In this document: piece by piece, positions 46,366-59,210 of the stretch
Numbering within the stretch: position 1 is the stretch's first letter
Layout: each line of letters opens with the position of its first letter
Assembly: GCA_025526995.1 (NCBI GenBank)
Contig: JAHLKG010000006.1
Coordinates: 434,001-498,000, forward strand
DNA length: 64,000 nt
Direction: 5' to 3'
Source: Powellomyces hirtus
Lineage: Eukaryota; Chytridiomycota; Chytridiomycetes; Spizellomycetales; Powellomycetaceae
Program-made: the position numbers and the translations under genes
Notes under the pieces: generated by a model
Database searches by the model: none
Told to the model about the DNA's origin: nothing
The model's input: the letters and a program-made list of their open reading frames with translations, nothing else

Positions 46366-47212
46366 TCAATAGAGCGCACTACACATTCAGCACCATACTC
46401 AGCATGGTCTTTGAGACTGATTAAAAGCGGAGGTATTTCCTCGACCCATCTCGCCCTTTTGAGACCGAAGAATCTCGCGATCATCAGAAACTCCAACCAG
46501 ACATCCCAGCGGATCGCAATCCTCCCGCAATGCATATCTCACATACATTGGGTGGCGAAGAGACGTCTATGCCGGCTTGAACTCGGTCTTTTGGCTTTGA
46601 CCGCCGAAGTTTGCGTTTCATCGCGTCATGACTCAGATGATGCATTGATAACGAACTTGTCCAGTGGGCAAGCCACAGTGACTGGGGCAACTACCACAGC
46701 CCAGCCTGGTACGGTATATACTGTACTGCAAGATAGCGCGAAAGTTGTAGAGATGTGGAGACTTTGGAGCGGACCCCAGCGGAGTTGTCCTTTTTGTTTT
46801 TTTTTTGTTGTTTAGTGCAGTCACTGTGGTGTAACACTTGTGATTATCGGAGAGACAAAGTCGCGTGCACGATCTCGTTGCACAATCTGTTGTGATCAAA
46901 TTGACCAGTCGCTCTTTGACAACCTGATGACCGTTCTTTTTGTGACATTTTTCAAATGACAAGAAGCGACGCGTAAGTCACCGTCACACCTCGAGTCACA
47001 GCAGGGTCTATCTAATTTATTATCAGTTGTGTTCGCGAACCGCGCAGACAAGCCTCATTTGCCTTCACCAACACCTTTTACTTTTTACTTTTTACATTAT
47101 TGTCTTTCATATAAGCCTGACCTCACCGAGCAGCCCCCCCGTTTGATTTTTGGTCATTCAGACCAGCTCCTTGCAAACTTCCATCTGTATATTGAAAACC
47201 TCGTATCCGGTA
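46366..47212. other. Intergenic region upstream of AMP deaminase
   Basis: 847 nt. Frames on both strands up to 134 codons lack motifs and consistent splice partners. The last 200 nt are pyrimidine-rich and probably the AMP deaminase promoter and leader. Confidence 0.4.
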
Positions 47213-50200
47213 ATGTCTGACCCCGCATCCCGACCTCCTGCGCCAGAGGCTGCTGGCGAGGAACAAGCCCAACGTTCTGCGGGAGCAGCACCCGCGCCAC
47301 AGAATGGCCATCATAGTCGTGGTGTCAGTGTCGCCGATAACCTCGACTTGCCCAGTCCGTTGCCTGCACGACGAGCCTTCAACCCTTTCTTCAGTGAGTT
47401 TCCGGGCCGACGTGTGGGTGACAAGCATATGTGCAGCATTTCAACCCTCGTGTGTCTTTTTTCCTTCTTCCTTCTTTTGCAGACTACCATGCCGATCGTG
47501 CCATGCAGCAAGTAAGTTGTTTCTGAAGAGAAACGATTGGGAATAGGAGAGGGAAAAGGAACGGAGCGCAAGCCGAGCGCGGCTCTCGGTGAATGAGTTC
47601 TTGCAATCTTACGGCCACACCTGCGGGGCAATTGCGGAGTTTCGCTTCTCGAGACCACAACATGCCAGAAACTGGCCTATGAAAAAAAGAAGATTGGAAG
47701 TACTGACGAAAATGAACCCACCTTGTAGGAAGACACAAAGTTCTGGGCTCACAGGATCTCCGGCGACGATCAAGATTCGCTTGAAGGAAACTCGCTGTCC
47801 AGAGGCGCGTCTTTCAGCGCCGATAGCCCCCAAATGCCGACTCCTGCGTTGGAAGAGCTCCAGCAGTTCTCAACCATGTCCTTGGCTGAAAGATGGGCAG
47901 AGTACGCCGGAGCGCCCGTCACTTCGGAGATTGTCGCAAAGTACTCCAAAGCGGAAATCAATGGTGCGGCCCTGAAGCGCGTGTTATGCTCAAATAGCCT
48001 CGACTAACTCCATTTTCAAAACGCAATGCAGATGAGGAATTGAGTGCAGAGCTCCAGAATATCTTTGACTCTCTTCAGAAGTGTCTCAGCCTGAGGAAGC
48101 GCTACATGATGAGCAGTTATCAGTGTGCCGGTGACAATCCCAAGGACGAGGACGATTTTGAAATCTATCCTCCTCCGCCTCCTCCCAGTTACCCACCGCC
48201 GAAAGGCGCGCCTGTGAACTACATTCCCGACATTCCTACGAAACCTGCGGAGTTTGACTTTTCCAAATGTCGCATTCCCAAACCTGATTCGGTACGTACC
48301 CTGTGACGATCCCGTCGGATCAGTGTCGATAGCGTTTCACACAGTTTCTTCTCGCAGCGAGTTTTCCAGCTGAAGGACGACGGTGTTTTTCAACTCTTCG
48401 ACTCGCAATCAGAGGCCGATTCTGGGACCAACCCCAAAGTCACGTTCCCTTCCATCAAGGACTACTTCTTGGATATGGACTACATCCTGGAGGTCGTCTC
48501 GGACGGTCCTACGAAAAGTTTTGCATTCCGTAGATTGCGATACTTGGAATCCAAGTTCTCCATGTATGTTCTGTTGAACGAGTATCAGGAAATCGCAGAC
48601 TCGAAGGTTTGTTGCTTTGCGCATGTGTTTGCTCTTAGCATAGCTGCGAGTGTTGACTGTTTCAAAACGTAGCGAGTACCCCATCGAGATTTCTACAACG
48701 TTCGTAAAGTGGACACCCACGTGCACCATTCATCTTGCATGAACTCGAAGCACTTGCTCCGTTTCATCAAGTACAAACTGAAGCGCTCGCCAGATGTAAG
48801 TTTCTACGTTTCACAATGATTTGATAACTTGTGACTGACCTGAACATGTCACTTGTGCTTAGGACATTGTCACGTATCGTGACAACCAGTATCTAACACT
48901 GAAACAAGTTTTTGAAAGTCTGCATCTCACGGCCTATGATTTGAGCATTGATACGTTGGACATGCACGTGAGTGTGGTCCATGATCGTTAGGAACATAAC
49001 TTGATACCTATGCCAATAATGTTCTGTTTCGAATATCCAGGCACACAAAGACTCGTTCCATCGCTTCGACAAGTTCAACTTGAAGTACAACCCTATTGGT
49101 GAATCGCGTCTCCGCGAAATCTTCATGAAGACAGACAACCACGTCAAAGGAAGATACCTCGCTGAGCTGACAAAAGGTGAGATGCTCTTCTGGGAAGATA
49201 AATTTTTGAATGGTTTACTAACCGCCGCTATGTTGTCCGACGCAGAGGTCTTCAATGATCTGGAAGCCAGCAAGTACCAGATGGCGGAGTATCGTGTCTC
49301 TATTTACGGAAGGTATATAAATGGCCAAAGAGCTAGCGCGTTTTAAGGCTATCCGGCTACAAGTACTCAACCGATTGTGATGTTCCACAGATCGCGAGAC
49401 GAATGGGACAAGCTTGCCAAGTGGGTGGTCGAGAACAAACTGTTCTCGGCCAACGTCCGATGGTTGGTACAGGTCCCACGTTTGTACAACATATACAAGA
49501 AGTCCAATGCGGTCCAAAACTTTGAGGACATCATCCGCAGTAAGTCTCACTGTGAAGCGCGATTCCTAATATATAGATTGTCGCGTCTCATCGGTTGTCC
49601 TATTCAGATGTATTCGAACCTCTGTTTGAGGTCACCAAAGATCCAAGCTCTCACCCGGAGCTTCACATTTTCCTGCAGAGAGTTATTGGGTTCGACAGTG
49701 TTGACGACGAAAGCAAGAGCGAACGAAGGACATACAAGAAGTTCCCACTTCCCAGAAACTGGAACATCAGCATGAACCCGCCGTACACGTACTACCTTTA
49801 CTACATGTATGCCAACATGACCACGCTCAACTGGTGGAGAAAGGAGCGCAAATTCAACACATTCGTGCTGCGTCCCCACGCCGGAGAAGCTGGAGACACA
49901 GACCACTTGACCTCGGCATTCCTGACTTCGCACAGCATCAGTCACGGTATCTTGCTGCGAAAGGTTCCAGCCCTGCAATACCTTTACTACCTCGATCAGA
50001 TCGGCATCGCTATGTCGCCTCTCTCAAACAACGCGTTGTTCCTGACGTTCGAGCGTAATCCCTTCCTGCCCTTCTTCCAACGCGGTCTCAATGTCTCCCT
50101 GTCTACGGACGACCCATTGCAGTTCCACTTTACTAAGGAGCCCTTGATAGAGGAGTACAGCGTTGGAGCCCAGGTAAGCTTTCATGTTTGTTGTGCCCGA

Positions 50201-51123
50201 GACCTCTGCGGACGTGTACTCAAGCGGCCATCATCTATCTTTCAGATCTGGAAATTGTCTTCCACAGACATGTGTGAGATTGCGCGCAACAGTGTCCTGC
50301 AGAGTGGATGGGAGATGCAGATCAAGAAGCACTGGCTTGGTGATCAGTGCAACTTCCATGGACCTGCCGGCAATGGTAAAGTCTCCTGCGATTCGTCAAT
50401 CACTGCTGAGAAATGCCTAACGCGCCCAAAACAGCCATACAGAAGACGAATGTGCCCAACATCCGTCTGGCGTACCGATACCAAACCCTGATGGAGGAGC
50501 GATACATGGTCCTCGGCTCACGTTGGAAGTCACAGGGGGTGATCGACGATTCGGCACCCAGCACCGAGCTCCAGGATACGACTGTCGTCGTCGGGGAGCA
50601 GATCAATGCTGCCAAGAACGCCAAACTCCCGCCGCCCGCCACCCCGCGCTTTGTCGCTGGCTCCTTGGACAAGAATTCTACTGATGCGTATGGGTCGATG
50701 TTGGAGGAGACCCTCCGAGCCACCGACGCTACCATCAGAATGTCTCCAACACCTACCTCGCCTCGCGGTGATGCACCTATGGAGGGCGGCATGCCCGTCC
50801 CTTTGGTCGTCAGGAAGCGCTCGCTGAACCCCATGCTCTCGCGCTCACCCGCCCAAGGCTTCGCGGGTGGCATTCCGGTCGCGGCGCCCGAGCCGCTGCT
50901 TCACATCGGCAGCCCCAGCGCCGCTCGCCGACAAGAGTTTGTCAGCAGCCCAACCGCGACCGGCGTGCCCCATGACGACCTCAATGCCCCCTTCATGGCC
51001 CTCTCAGCTCCCATGCTCCCCGTCATCCCCAATGCTGGCGGCGGACTCATCCCTGGCGCTCATCTCGTTGCGGAGAAGAAGCACAAGAAGTTGGATGAAG
51101 AGAATGTCATGGATTCGTTCTAG
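47213..51123 (+). CDS. AMD1: AMP deaminase
   Basis: Thirteen exons (47213-47393, 47483-47511, 47729-47963, 48032-48291, 48358-48606, 48673-48795, 48863-48967, 49041-49176, 49246-49312, 49391-49539, 49608-50173, 50246-50375, 50435-51123) give 972 aa. The enzyme deaminates AMP to IMP and balances the adenylate pool. The zinc-site motif [12 protein letters not shown] is at about 48699-48735. The signature [17 protein letters not shown] is at 50097-50147. [18 protein letters not shown], and [16 protein letters not shown] at the end of the catalytic part, are also present. After that comes a tail of about 200 residues rich in Pro/Ser/Ala, longer than in yeast or human enzymes. All junctions fit phase. 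Confidence 0.97.
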
Positions 51124-51600
51124 ACGATCACTGCGATTTTTGCCAGTTGGGAACCGTTTTGTCCCACGCATTTGTCTTTTGTTTTTACATAGACAACTCC
51201 GAGTCCATATTACAATACATTCATTTTTGAGACTCCGCGAAGTCCCAACTCCATGCTCCAACTCCAATACAAATTTCGGTATCCACAAGCTACAGAGAGG
51301 GCCAGTGGTTCGTGACGCAGGATGGGATTCATATTGTACATTGATTTTGAGCGGATCATCGACTAGTAAGCTACGAAAGCAATATACATCTACAGGTCAC
51401 GCACCCTTGCTTACTAGCAGCCTTTGATATATACTGAACACGTAATAGTTTGCACGCTTCTGGATATCAACAAGAACAGGCGGAACTCCAACCACCGAGA
51501 CTATTCGCCCGATCGCCATCCTCTCAAGAGCACATGGGACCTCGTTTTGCCCATCTGCGTTACGCCATCCAGAAGTCGTCGGGCCACAACCCTCGGCTGT
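51124..51600. other. 3' flank of AMP deaminase
   Basis: 477 nt of trailer with no recognised gene. Confidence 0.3.
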
Positions 51601-52224
51601 TTAACCTGTCGAACTCGAGGCATTTGCCAGGCCCAGTGAGGCTCTTGAGAACATGTTCAGTCCGACCGTCATTTTCTCCATCCGGTGATCAAATCCGTGT
51701 GTTCTCTTCCTATTGAGCGAATACCAAACTTTCCATGGCCCATGCACTTCGAGCGCAAAGTCTCCTTTTGTATCCTGGTGAAGCTCAGGTCCGATATAAA
51801 TGGACAGATCATCTTCGTAGTGTTTTGGCTTATACACGGTGTCGGAGCTACTATTTCAATAAGCATTTGAGTAAAGCAACTCCGTTTACATAACATTCAC
51901 GTCCCACGCACCATAAAGTATTCTTCAGGCAGCAGCACCAGATCGCTTCGTCTTGCGAACTCTTTCCTTTGGCGGCACGAAAGTGTACCCTCGCTCCGTC
52001 AAATCCAGTACAGGTAAGGTCCAGATGACCGTATGGGTCCGAAATGGGGTCCCCAATCCTAGTGATATGTAACCTTATCTTCATGCTCGAAACCAGGAGG
52101 GTAGCCGTGAGTTCACGAATGCTCGTTTCCCACGGCTCGACACCCGTCTGCCAACCAGCTGTAGGTAGGCGGGAGGAACGAGGGACAAGAGCTCCGGAGG
52201 GAGCTGAGCAGTAAGTTGAGCCAT
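51601..52224 (-). CDS. Possible small gene or gene remnant, unrecognised
   Basis: Three minus-strand segments look protein-coding but do not join cleanly. The first, from ATG 52224, reads MAQLTAQLPPELLSLVPPAY and stays open for 47 codons. The second, from 52084, reads KIRLHITRIGDPISDPYG. The third, below about 51850, reads VYKPKHYEDDLSIYIGPEL and ends at 51601. Moving from the first to the second needs an intron or a one-base frameshift. AATAG before the third can serve as an acceptor. No known domain is recognised. It may be a live three-exon gene or a decaying one. Confidence 0.3.
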
Positions 52225-53076
52225 CGGTGAGCAGCTAAGGGGTGAGTCTCAAATTAAAACCTCTTCCAGTGCACTGAGAGGCGACGATCTTAAACGATCT
52301 TGACGTCTGGTTTCTCGACAGCTTCCCTCCGCAATCTGCAATTTAATCTCGTTATCATATCCCTCTGATTCAACTCATACATCGTGTAAATTTCTCTCTT
52401 AACAGGTGCCTGCCGAGTCACGCTTCCTAGAGCAGACACGAAGCCAGACCCCTCCTCCTCACAAATCGCGCCCACCACGATGGATTCAGCCAGCGTTCAT
52501 CTTCCCGCGGTCCAAATTGGACCAGCTTCGCCAGCATCATTCAGAAACCTGTAGTCTCGGCTGCCGCTAACCGATTGGTAGCCCTGCATGCAACGCGTGC
52601 TACCGATGGTGCTCTGCAGAGGCCTGTTCTCTCTATCATCCCGTATCTCCTTCCTGCACTCAATAGGATTCACGACGAACTCGCACGTTTCTCGCACACA
52701 GCGAGTCTTTTGAGAACTTGAAAAACGAAATGGAAAGATGTGCAGTGTTCTCCTCCCACCAAAACAAAGGTTGAGCTGGATTCAAAGAAGAAAACGGAGA
52801 GATTTGCAAAAATCATCCACATTACAGACTAACCGTATATGGATGAATTGACTATCAATTGATGTTTGCTAGTGTGAAAAAATAGAACTTCATATATATG
52901 ATTGATCAAAGTACACACATAGAGGGAAAGCGCAATCAAGCTAATCACATGCAACCCTCTTAATCGTCTTGCACACAATACCGTCATTTTGCGCATCGGT
53001 CAAGCCGTTTCACACGCACTCACATCTGTATCGTCTTGGCGCCCTTAGATGTAGAGCAGTCAATCGCGCTCGAGTT

Positions 53077-53117
<41 letters not shown>

Positions 53118-53662
53118 GCAATGAAAAACCACCCTATCGTTCTCTTGATTAACCTTTTTGCCGTCGGTTGCGATGGTCAGCATTTGACACGTTTTCATTT
53201 CCACAGAATGGATTGAATTTTAACACGCAAAAAACCAAAAAACATCTTATCAGCTATGACCGCATTCCCGACTCCCGAGTGGCTACCCCTCCTTTTGTTC
53301 GTCAGACTTTTCCCACTGACGCGTTTTGCATTGACTCCCGAAGCTTTTCCGAACTTATAAGCGGCCGCCCCTGCGTTTGTCACAGCATTCCTCGCGCGAG
53401 AAACGGTTTTGGGTTGACGTCCATGTATTGTTTTGCGTTGCAGCCCTCAAGCCAGACGGGGAGTGCACTTGTGGTGCGTGAGTGACAATTTCGGGTCACC
53501 GCAACGCCATGGTGTCGAGAGGGGAGATGCTGTGCAGAAGAGGCTGTTGGAGGGCCCTTGCAGTGCTGATAAGCAGAGGGAAGGGATGCAAGGCAAAATG
53601 AGGGCTTTCCAGAATGTCGTCTCTGCGCAACTCCAGAAATACATGATCCAACACACCTCGCG
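52225..53662. other. Gene-poor stretch with poly-T tract
   Basis: About 1.4 kb. Frames are short and uninformative on both strands. AT-rich around 52.7-53.0 kb. Contains a 38-nt poly-T listed separately. Confidence 0.4.
53079..53116. repeat. Poly-T tract, 38 nt
   Basis: Uninterrupted run of T. It could be a retroposed poly-A tail (minus strand) or replication slippage. No retrotransposon sequence was recognised next to it. Confidence 0.9.
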
Positions 53663-53719
53663 TTGCCCCATTGGCATGTCTCACATTTCCCGCCTCTCTC
53701 CCCTCTCCTGTCCCTGCGC

Positions 53720-54450
53720 ATGCCCTTCACCCAGCTCCCTCTCCACCAGCTCCGCATCCCGCCTCGCCTCTGCCGCCATCACCCTCCGTCTCCGCATCGC
53801 CGCCGGATCCACCCTCCGCTGCCCCGCCAGCGCCGCCGCACCGCCGAGCGTGGACCCGCCGCGGCCCGTCCCGCGGATGCCGCCGGCGAGCGGGGTGCGC
53901 GGTGTGCATACGGGGGGTCGCGTGTTGCCGCGGCTCGCGCTGCTGGTCGTGCTCGTGCGTCCACCCCGATTTCGGCCCCTGTGTACAAAAGTAAGACTGA
54001 TAGCCGCATCCCTTGGGGGTGTTTTACGGGGGTTGGTGTTTGTGATGGGTCATGTTTATGTTACCGCGCAGAAGCCCGCCCTCGTCGTAACTCTAAATCT
54101 AGTTCCACCACCCGCATCTGCGTCCCGGGATTCGCGGATGCCGATTGGCCGTTGACCCGACTTCCACCCACTTGCGAAACAGCTGCAACCACAAAACAAC
54201 AAGGGGGGCCGGGGAGTCAAGTTAGTTTCATTTCACATCCCCCCCTCCCCCCAAAAAAAACGGTTCTGGTTGTGTTTTGTAGCATTTGACATTTAAACAC
54301 CCCGTACCGCTTCGACCCCGCGCGACAACATCGCCACGGCCTTGTCCTCGTCCGCGTGCTGCACCGGCGCGCGGTGTGGTGGTTCGGGTGGTTCGAGATG
54401 TGCTGGTGCGTGATGATGACATGTTTTTGGGTCCGTCTGTTCTGGGTTAG
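53720..54450 (+). CDS. Low-confidence Arg/Pro-rich hypothetical gene
   Basis: Three possible exons (53720-53990, 54072-54220, 54283-54450) join in phase through GTAAGA...CGCAG and GTTAGT...TTGTAG to give 195 aa. The first exon lies in a very GC-rich block where all three plus frames are open, so the frame choice is weak. The product is Arg/Pro/Ala-rich and ends in a more ordinary stretch (VVVRVVRDVLVRDDDMF). No family is recognised. It may be chance. Confidence 0.25.
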
Positions 54451-54779
54451 GGGGTAATTTAAGGTTCCGCGTCTTTTTTCACATTCTAGGAACCCAACAC
54501 CAAAAGTGTTCTATTTGGAATGTTCCAAATTCTGCAGTTGATGTTCGAAAAAATGGATGAATTTCGTGGCATTAGACAAGCGCGGGTATGTTATAAAAAA
54601 GAGAGCGAGGGGAATGCGGAATGATGTCTCATTGGCCAGCGTGTCTACGAACTATGTAGTGATAACGACAGTGGGGATGATGCCTGGGATAGGTAGTTCA
54701 TGGCTCGACCTTGTCTGTGTCTGATGTATGTTTTTCAGTGGTGGTGATGATGGGAATGGTGGGTTTGTGGGGGGCTTTT

Positions 54780-56292
54780 TCAGGTCCATTTTTTAATGGG
54801 GCTCTTTGATTTACTGGCCCACTCGGTCCAGCTGCCGTCAAACAGCTTGACGTCGCCCCTTTTGCCGACAATGTCGAGGGCGAGGAAGAGGGTTGCGGCT
54901 GTGACTCCGCTGCCTGCGAAGAAACCGAGACGTCAATGCGAAGGTTGAAGGGGTACAGCGCAAAGGCAGCACCACGGGGGGCACCTTACCACACATGGTA
55001 ACAATCGGCCTATCCAAATCCACATTCTCAATAAATAATCGCCTCAAAATATCCTTTCTCGGTATCATCGTTTTCGTGCGGGGGTCAACGAGCTCCGAGG
55101 CCGGGATGTTGATGGAGGACGGTACGTGGCCCGACGACAAAGTCGGGCGGGGTTCGGGGGCAAACCCGGCGAACCGGTCGCGGGGCCGCGCATCAATGAT
55201 GGAGAAGTTTTTCGAGTACATGAAATCGGTCACGTGCACAAGCATGGCTTGGTAGTCGATGACCATGGATTCATGGAACTCGCCCTTGTATTGTGATTTG
55301 GGGTGGGATTCTGGGGTGGATACGACGGGTCGACCTTCCGAAAGCCATTTTGGGAGGCCGCCGTCAAGAACACTGACGTTCTTATGGCCAAAGACCTGTG
55401 ATACAGACAAATCAGCAAATACAACCATGGGCCCCATTCAATGAGCGGGCCTTGGAGCTTCAACCCATACCTTGAAAGTCCACCAGACGCGCGGGGCCGA
55501 GAAGATGCCATGCGTGTCGTACACGACAACATGATCATTCTCCGTGATGCCCATAGCCGAGACGTGCTCTTCAAACTCTTCCAAACTGGGCAACATGTGC
55601 GGCAGCGTGCTCAAGTGATCCGACACTTCATCCAGATCAAAGAACCGAGATCCCTACATCCCACCCACGTTCAGAAAGGGGGTACCCAAAGCGACAGAAT
55701 GGCGACAAAACTCGTACCTCAATGTGTCGCTCACTGTATTCTTTACGGGCGTCTTTGACGATCGCCGCTTTCTTCACCCCTTGGGCGGGTATGAACGCCC
55801 ACTCGTCGTCCATCCCGACCTTGTTTTTGTTGGCGACAGGGTTCAGATACCATGTCGCGTCGATCGGAACGACGCGGGAAAGGTTGTCGGCTAGCCACGA
55901 TGTTGAGACCAACGAAGGTGCTGCTATAGACAGAACGAAGAAATATAGGTGGGAAGGTCAAAGGTTTAGCATATGGCACCCCAGATACCGCGACCGGTCA
56001 AGAGTTAAGTCCACATACATGAACCGTCGGGTGATGCAGCGGACGTCGAGGCGAGCTCGGACGCCGGGTCAGCAGGAATAGCATGGGTGGATGGAGAGAC
56101 CGAGAATGGGCGGCGCGGGGTAGTGGTTTCGATGCGTGATGTGGATGTCAAAGTGGGTGAACAAGTGCGTGCGGTCGACATGCTGCGTGCGTAGGCGCAG
56201 ACGGAGGCGGGTATATGCAGGGGGGGTCGGGCAAATCTTGTGCGAGCTGAGGCCGTTGATAACCGCAAGAGCAGGTTGTGCCGTTGCAGCAT
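54780..56292 (-). CDS. TUM1: 3-Mercaptopyruvate/thiosulfate sulfurtransferase (tandem rhodanese)
   Basis: Five minus-strand exons (56292-56019, 55923-55718, 55653-55471, 55395-54990, 54913-54780) give 400 aa. It transfers sulfur from 3-mercaptopyruvate or thiosulfate, feeding tRNA thiolation and sulfide metabolism. About 95 N-terminal residues form a long mitochondrial-type presequence (MLQRHNLLLRLSTASART). The first rhodanese domain (STSWLADNL, PIDATWYL, VVVYDTHG, RVWWTFKVFGH) is inactive. The second holds the active-site loop CGSGVTA, split by an intron between C and G. The CGSGVTA loop favours MPST-type activity. The start is the first ATG because the frame upstream opens with GTG. Confidence 0.94.
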
Positions 56293-56601
56293 CCTTGTCG
56301 AGAATGAATGGATATCAAGACCAGGAATGAATGACACGGAAAACGGTCACTGACAGCAAGGGCTGAGAAGCGGGATGGTCACGTGGCTGAACCTGTCATT
56401 AATTCTTTTTGACGGATTTCGTTTTTCCTCTCGGTCTTTCTGTTACTTTTTTGTTTTGTTTTGTGTGGTGCGTCTGCGGGCTTATCGGTACAAAATCAGG
56501 ACCGGGACACCACATATACACAGAGCGAACGTACGAACCCATCAAACAAGCACAGCTCTCCTACTCCCCCCTCTCGGCATTCCATTCTACTTTGACACAA
56601 C
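56293..56601. promoter_or_regulatory. Divergent promoter, TUM1 / ESF1
   Basis: 309 nt head-to-head spacer with CACGTG at 56380-56385. Confidence 0.4.
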
Positions 56602-59210
56602 ATGGCCAAAAAGGCGCAAAAAAAGGCATCCACCACCTCCTCCCAACCGCCCGTCAGCAATGTGCCTATAACCAGCGACCCGCGGTTCGCACGAGTGCAT
56701 TCGGACCCGCGGTTCATCAAGGCGCGCAAAGATGCGTCCAAAGTCACGATCGACAGCCGGTTCGCCGGAATGCTCGAGAGCGATGAATTCGGAACCGGGA
56801 CGGCGGGGCCAAAGGTTGACAAGTATGGCCGCGCGGCAAAAGGGATGACCAAGGGAGGTTTGGAGCGGTTTTATAAGCTGGACGAGGAGAGTGAGGAGAG
56901 TGAGGGGAGTGAGGAGGAGGTGGGTGACGAACAGGAGGAGAGTGAGGATGAGGAGGACGCGGAAGTAGGGTCTGGGTCTGATGAGGACGAGGAGGACGAA
57001 GATCTGGGTGGCCGAATGACAGGCTACGACCTTGCTCGCGGGGGCGGTCTTCTCGAATCCGATTCCGAAAGCGAAGCCGCCGACGACGACGACGACAACG
57101 ACGACAACGACGACGCCACCGCGGGCGTCTCCACCGCGCCGCAAAGCCGCGACACGATCGACATTGGTCCGTACGCGGAAGAAAGCGTGCCGACGGGCGA
57201 CGAAACGGCGCGTCTCGCGGTTGTCAACCTCGACTGGGACCACGTCAAGGCGCGCGACCTGTACAAGATCTTTGACGGGTTCAAACCCACCCATGGCGCC
57301 GTCAAGAGCGTCAGCATCTACCCGTCGGAATTCGGCAAAGAGCGGCTGGAGCGCGAAGCGCGGGAAGGCCCGCCCAAAGAACTGTTTGAAAACTCGGACG
57401 ACGAGTCCGACAACAATGTGGATTCCGATGGCGAGGCCTTGTCGAAACCGCTCATCCAAGCCGACGACGGCACCGAAGCCTACGATAACGTCAAGTTACG
57501 CAAATACCAGCTCGAACGGCTCCGTTACTACTACGCGGTGGTCGAGTGCGACTCGACCGAGACGGCGCGCGCCATCTACACGGCCTGCGACGGCACCGAG
57601 TACGAAGCGTCGGCCAATTTCTTTGATCTCCGCTACATCCCCACTGACATGACGTTCACGGATCCGCCGCACGATGTCGCCACGGACCTCCCCGCGGCGT
57701 ACACGCCCAAAGAGTTTGTCACGAACGCCCTCCAGCACTCGAAAGTCAAATTGACGTGGGACGAAGACGACGACGAGCGCGTCCGCGTCACCCGCCGGAA
57801 ATTCACAAAGGCGGATCTGCAGGACATGGATTTCAAAGCGTACCTCGCGTCCAGTTCGTCGGAAGACGAGGATGGGACGCGAGATACCGCTGACGCCATC
57901 CGCAACAAATTCAAAAGCATCCTCGGCGGTGACGCGGCAGGCGGATCGGACAGCGACGACGACGACCGCGACGCCGACAACGGCCATCGCGGGGGAGCCC
58001 AGCGCGACAAGGACGAGGAACTGGAAATCACGTTTGCGCCCGGGTTGAGCGAGAAGGCCGCCAAACTGCTGGAGAAGAGAAAAGAAGGCGACGCGCAAAA
58101 GGACGAGACGGTCTTTGACGCGTACCTCCGCAAACGCAAGGAAAAGCGGAAAGCAAAGAAGGCCGCCACCAAGAAACCCGATGCGTCCGACGACGACGTC
58201 AACGACGACGGCCAAGATGACGACGAAGACCAGCCTCTGGGTGGTGCTGGTGGCTCTTCTGACGGTGATGAACACGCCGTCGATATGTCCGACCCCTTCT
58301 TTGCGGAAGAATTCGCCGACGCTGATAAATTCGAACAACCCAAACCATCCAAACCATCCAAATCCAAATCCAACTCCAAATCCAAATCCACTCAAGACCG
58401 CACCCCCGCACCCACCCTCTCCCGCGGCGAACTCGAGCTCCTCATCGCGCCCTCGACCGGCAGCGCGCAGCATCCGGAAAACCGGCACTTTGACGCCAAA
58501 CAGGTCATCAAGGAAGAAAAAGCGGCGAAAAAAAACAAAAACAAGAACAAGAATCGGAACACGAAAAACAAAAACAAGGAACAGCGCGAAGGCGGGATCC
58601 AGGACGGCTTTGAAATCAACACGGCCGATCCCCGCTTTGAGGCCTTGTTGGAGAATCACCAGTTTGCGATTGATCCCACGAATCCGCAGTGAGTATTTTT
58701 TGGCGTCGTGCGGTTGTTTACTTTACTTTATACCCCATTTGTCGTCTCGCACAACACCCCCCCCGTTATTGACTCACCCCCTCCCCTCCGCCCTCCCCAC
58801 CTCGCTAGATTCAAAAAAACGCACGCGATGGGCAAACTCCTCGCCGAACGCCGCAAACGCAGATCGAACGTTGACCACGAACGCGAAGCCGCCGCGACGA
58901 CAACCGCGAATGCGACCACCACCACCAACAACTCCACCTCGACTGCATCGGATATCTCCACGCTGGTGGACTCGGTACGTGCGTGTGTGAAATATGTGAA
59001 ATACAGCGCTTCAGATGCGTGGAGAAAAACGAAAGAGAGAGAGAGAGCACTTCATCATTGAATCGAATATGTGGGCCCCTAACGTCTATTTTTTCTTTTC
59101 CCTTTTTTTTTTCTCGCTTTCAAAAGGTCAAGCGGAAGAGCGCGATGGCGATGGGCGGCGGCGGCGGCGGCGGTGGAAAGCGGCAGAAGAAAACGACGGG
59201 TGCAAAGTAG
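56602..59210 (+). CDS. ESF1: Pre-rRNA-processing protein Esf1
   Basis: Three exons (56602-58688, 58809-58974, 59127-59210) give 778 aa. Esf1 works with the U3 snoRNP in 18S rRNA maturation in the nucleolus. Diagnostic parts: DPRFARVHSDPRF and VTIDSRFAGML near the N-terminus, YGRAAKG, a long acidic segment, the RNA-binding-like region TARLAVVNLDWDHVKARDLY with GAVKSVSIYPSEFGKERL, YYYAVVECDSTETARAIY, and the C-terminal NUC-type motif NTADPRFEALLENHQFAIDP. Acidic repeats are GAC/GAG-rich and create long antisense frames that are not genes. The last exon encodes a Gly run and a basic tail. Confidence 0.95.

Noticed and set aside
56587..57459. 290-aa minus-strand frame
   Set aside because: Antisense to the ESF1 N-terminal acidic region; a composition artefact.
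57496..58659. 387-aa minus-strand frame
   Set aside because: Exactly antisense to the GC-rich, acidic-repeat part of ESF1; its Phe/Val/Leu-rich product mirrors GAC/GAG codons.
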